From contig NZ_CP048397.1 in NCBI RefSeq assembly GCF_010384365.1, positions 7,693,683-7,757,682 of the forward strand: a stretch of DNA of 64,000 bases, read 5' to 3'. The first letter of the stretch is position 1. Each line of letters starts with the position of its first letter. Positions 61,501 through 64,000 of the stretch are shown here, piece after piece. Under the pieces are notes generated by a model. It saw nothing but the letters and a program-made list of their open reading frames with translations, was not told the origin of the DNA and searched no databases. The DNA comes from Streptomyces sp. S4.7 (GTDB taxonomy: Bacteria; Actinomycetota; Actinomycetes; Streptomycetales; Streptomycetaceae). A program made the translations under genes and the position numbers.

Positions 61501-62091
61501 ATGGCTGACGACGACCTCTCGACCGTTCTGAACGGTGTGGGACCGCGGCTGCGGGCCCTGCGCCGCGACCGCGGTACGACCCTGGCCGAGCTGAGCGAGT
61601 CGACCGGGATCTCGGTGAGCACCCTGTCCCGGCTGGAGTCGGGTGGACGCAAACCGACCCTGGAGCTGCTCCTGCCGCTCGCCAAGGCGTACGGTGTGCC
61701 GCTCGACGAACTGGTGGACGCGCCGGCGACCGGCGACCCCCGCGTGCACATGCGCTCCTATCAGCGGCACGGCATGACCATCGTGCCCCTGACCCGCCAT
61801 CTCGGCGGTCTGCACGCGTACAAACAGATCATGCCCGCCGGGCGGCAACAGACCGGCGAGCTGGAGCAGCGGGTGCACGAGGGCTACGAATGGCTCTACG
61901 TACTGGCCGGGAGGCTCCGGCTGCGTCTGGGCGAGCACGACCTGGTGCTGGGCGCGGGGGAGGCCGCGGAGTTCGACACCCGTACCCCGCACGGCTGGGC
62001 CAACGCGGGCACGGAAGCGGTGGAGTTCCTCAGTATCTTCGGTCAGCAGGGGGAGCGGATGCACGTACGCGCCCGGCCCTCCGGGCAGTGA
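61501..62091 (+). CDS. XRE-cupin transcriptional regulator
   Basis: The 196-residue protein has an N-terminal XRE HTH (LAELSESTGISVSTLSRLES, ~28-47) and a C-terminal cupin barrel (HEGYEWLYVLAGRLRLRLGE, ~125-144) that likely binds a small ligand. Regulators of this kind often control adjacent or divergent genes; here the methyltransferase diverges and is the likely target. The ATG is close to TTGACA/-10 and lacks a spaced ribosome site. The 3' end overlaps the SGNH hydrolase gene by 62 bp. Confidence 0.9.
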   Translation: MADDDLSTVLNGVGPRLRALRRDRGTTLAELSESTGISVSTLSRLESGGRKPTLELLLPLAKAYGVPLDELVDAPATGDPRVHMRSYQRHGMTIVPLTRHLGGLHAYKQIMPAGRQQTGELEQRVHEGYEWLYVLAGRLRLRLGEHDLVLGAGEAAEFDTRTPHGWANAGTEAVEFLSIFGQQGERMHVRARPSGQ

Positions 62092-62851
62092 ACAGTGTCC
62101 TAACCAGGGGCCGTACGAAATGCCGGACGACCCAGAGCGTGTGGCGCGCGCCGGAGGCGATCCGCTCGCGCAACGGGTCCGCGTCGGGAAGGGCCGTCCC
62201 CGGCCCCGGCACGGCGCCGCCGCGTGCCCGCAGGACATCACCGGCGAGTGCGGCGAGATAACGGTGGCCCCGCCGGTTGGGATGCAGCCGGTCCACGCAG
62301 ACGATCCCGGCCCTGTCCGCACGGGCCGCCGCGCGCGCGTCGATCATCCAGGCCCCGTGGCGTCGCGAGACCCGCTCGATCACCTCGTTCGCCTCGGCGG
62401 TCCGCCGCCGCAACTCGGCCCGTTTCGCCCTCGGCACGGGCAGCGCGGCAGCGACGTCGTGCAGCGTCATCGTCAGCACACCGACGGTCGCCGCCGCACT
62501 CAACTCGGCCAGCACATGGGCGTAGTCCTCCTCGAAGCGCGCGATGTCGAAGCGGCCGGCGATCACATCGTTGACCCCGATCACGCACGTGATGTATGCG
62601 GGCGTGAGCGCGACGGCGCGCTCCAGCTGATCCCCGCGCAGCGTGGCGACGGTGGCGCCGCTGCGCGCCAGATTCGCGACGAGGGCCGGCTCCGGAGCCG
62701 GTTCGGCGATGTCGTCGGGGCGCCGCACGGGCTCCGTCGTCAGGTAGTGGATCCAGCCCCTGAGCGTGCCGCCCCGGTACGGATCGCCGACTCCCTCGCT
62801 GAGGCTGTCGCCGACAGCGACGAGACTCCCCACCCTTGTGGTCAGATTCAT
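62030..62851 (-). CDS. SGNH/GDSL-type hydrolase
   Basis: Block I reads LVAVGDSLSEGVGDPYRGGT (Ser ~16), block III GVND and block V DRLHPNRRGH with catalytic Asp and His. It is a 273-residue cytosolic or peripheral esterase with no signal peptide. The substrate is unknown. The ATG has no good ribosome site; TACCTT sits 7 nt before it in leaderless position. A direct repeat GACTAATA/GAGTAATC lies in the divergent control region toward PadR. Confidence 0.88.
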   Translation of the reverse strand: MNLTTRVGSLVAVGDSLSEGVGDPYRGGTLRGWIHYLTTEPVRRPDDIAEPAPEPALVANLARSGATVATLRGDQLERAVALTPAYITCVIGVNDVIAGRFDIARFEEDYAHVLAELSAAATVGVLTMTLHDVAAALPVPRAKRAELRRRTAEANEVIERVSRRHGAWMIDARAAARADRAGIVCVDRLHPNRRGHRYLAALAGDVLRARGGAVPGPGTALPDADPLRERIASGARHTLWVVRHFVRPLVRTLFTARRAGRVRASAPPADRRY

Positions 62852-62916
62852 GACTAATAAGGTAGATGAGTAATCACGCTTCGGAAAGTCCGGGACCGCC
62901 CGGATAGGGTGACGCC

Positions 62917-63486
62917 ATGTCTCTGCGGCACGCCGTGCTGGCAGCCCTGATCCAGGGCGAGGCCAGTGGCTACGAACTCACCAAGCGCTTCGATGTCGGA
63001 GTGGCCAACTTCTGGCACTCCCGGCCCCAGCAGCTCTACGCGGAGCTCACCCGGCTGCACGGCGAGGGGCTTGTCCGGGCCACCGAGGTGGTGCAGGAGT
63101 CACGGCCGAACAAGCGGCTGTACGCACTCACCGACACCGGCACCCGGGCGCTGGTCGACTTCGCGGCCGGGCCGCTGCGGCCGACGAATTTGCGCGACGA
63201 GCTGACCGTGGCGGTGCAGTGCGCCGACGTGGTCGAGCCCGACGCGCTGCTCGGGCACCTCGGGCGCCGCGCGGAGGAGGCCGGGCGGAAGCTGGCCGCG
63301 CTCCGCCGTACGGAGACCTCGATCCTGTCGGGCCGTGACGAGGAGGAGTTCGTACGGACCACGGGCCACCTCGGGCCCTACCTCACCTGCCGTCGCGGCA
63401 TCCGCTACGAGGCCGACACACAGGAGTGGTGCGAGTGGGCGGCCGGCCTGATCCGGGCCAAGCGGCGGGCGACGCGCCCCTCATGA
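62917..63486 (+). CDS. PadR-family transcriptional regulator
   Basis: The N-terminal PadR winged helix is seen in HAVLAALIQGEASGYELTKR and QLYAELTRLHGEGLVRATEV, followed by ALTDTGTRAL and a helical C-terminal dimerisation domain (189 aa). PadR proteins usually repress detoxification or efflux genes on sensing phenolics or drugs. No target is certain. It diverges from the SGNH hydrolase gene, which is a candidate. Confidence 0.9.
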   Translation: MSLRHAVLAALIQGEASGYELTKRFDVGVANFWHSRPQQLYAELTRLHGEGLVRATEVVQESRPNKRLYALTDTGTRALVDFAAGPLRPTNLRDELTVAVQCADVVEPDALLGHLGRRAEEAGRKLAALRRTETSILSGRDEEEFVRTTGHLGPYLTCRRGIRYEADTQEWCEWAAGLIRAKRRATRPS

Positions 63487-63501
63487 GAGCCGGGCCGGCC
63501 G

Positions 63502-64000
63502 TCAGTCCTCGGCGGGCGCGATGGACGCCAGCAACGACGACACCACTCGCTCGGTCGACGCGGCCATGTCCACCGACTCGGGCGACAGCAGCCACTGCAC
63601 CTGGAGTCCGTCCATCACCGCGATGATCGCGTTCGCCACGTTCTCGACGTCCAGGTCCTCGCGGGCCTCGCCCAGTTCGGCCGCCTCGCGCAGCGCGTCC
63701 ACCACGAAGGCCCGCAGCCCGGTGTACCGGTTGCGGAAGTAGTCCTGCGCGGGGTGCCTGTCGGTGACGCTCTCCGCCGAGAGCACCGCGTACAGCCGCA
63801 CGATGCCCTCACGCTCGGCGTTGCGGCGCGTGGTGTCGATCAGATGGCGCAGGAAGGCGAGACCGCGGGGGCGGTCGGGGCCGATCTGTTCTATGTCGGT
63901 CTGGTCGCGCAGTTCGAGGACGCTGGTGAGAAGCAGTTCCTTGGAGCGGAAGTAGTGCAGCACCCCCGCCTGGGTGAGGCCCGCGCGGTCGGCGATCTCC
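63502..64000 (-). CDS. TetR-family regulator, 5' partial
   Basis: The frame is open to the right window edge, where the HTH is cut: EIADRAGLTQAGVLHYFRSK. A TetR ligand domain follows (AIIAVMDGLQVQWLLSPESV). The first ~30 residues are beyond the window. Its target is not visible; the likely partner gene lies to the right. Confidence 0.9.
   Translation of the reverse strand, partial: EIADRAGLTQAGVLHYFRSKELLLTSVLELRDQTDIEQIGPDRPRGLAFLRHLIDTTRRNAEREGIVRLYAVLSAESVTDRHPAQDYFRNRYTGLRAFVVDALREAAELGEAREDLDVENVANAIIAVMDGLQVQWLLSPESVDMAASTERVVSSLLASIAPAED

Noticed and set aside
1..64000. tRNA, rRNA or CRISPR arrays
   Set aside because: No cloverleaf, rRNA or regular direct repeat with spacers was seen by eye; a tool search could still find small RNAs.

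Overview
The window is a typical chromosomal stretch of a Streptomyces (or close streptomycete). It has very high GC with G/C-biased third codon positions, frequent GTG starts, many LacI/TetR/GntR/MerR/PadR regulators, secreted chitin-active enzymes, a malonate (mat) operon and a cellobiose (ceb) operon with a perfect CebR operator. Both window edges cut through genes: a GAF-PP2C phosphatase on the left and a TetR regulator on the right. No rRNA, tRNA or CRISPR array was recognised.

1-12.6 kb: the tail of a SpoIIE-type phosphatase; a large secreted two-enzyme protein (phosphodiester glycosidase plus metallophosphoesterase); a PaaI thioesterase just downstream of a MITE-like repeat; a TetR-MFS-P450 group with two abutting operator palindromes at the TetR start; a fatty-acid desaturase; a 3'-truncated secreted protein; and a histidine phosphatase. 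12.6-17.7 kb: a malonate operon (GntR repressor, MatC-type carrier, MatB malonyl-CoA synthetase, fused carboxyltransferase) with two matching operators. 17.7-27.5 kb: assorted single genes, including a stand-alone MurE-like ligase, a lipoprotein with a GTGA-coupled small ORF, MerR and AraC regulators, a flavodoxin-fold reductase, and two gene remnants (NmrA-like and ABC ATPase).

27.5-36.5 kb: carbohydrate acquisition. A GH19 chitinase and an AA10 LPMO are followed by a divergent LacI-controlled operon: solute-binding protein, two permeases, a GH130 phosphorylase-like enzyme and a GH13 glucosidase. All its genes overlap or lie close together. 36.5-41.5 kb: two nucleotidyltransferases and a translationally coupled three-gene site-specific recombination module. 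The module holds a canonical tyrosine recombinase, a small HTH protein, and a second recombinase-like protein with three zinc ribbons and an apparently missing catalytic Tyr. This is the most likely mobile or novel system in the window.

41.5-52.4 kb: a glutathionyl-hydroquinone-reductase-type enzyme; an HTH/Clp-N fusion with two identical-architecture operators and a predicted leaderless promoter; a TetR with a Cml-type efflux pump; an APH-fold kinase; a PP2C-like protein; and a 1184-residue HEAT-repeat protein whose start lies 14 bp from a second copy of the MITE-like repeat. 52.5-64 kb: an MDR oxidoreductase with an orphan operator; the cebR-cebEFG-bglC cellobiose system; a truncated HTH gene running into a methyltransferase; a cupin regulator with an operator over its predicted promoter; an SGNH hydrolase; PadR; and a partial TetR.
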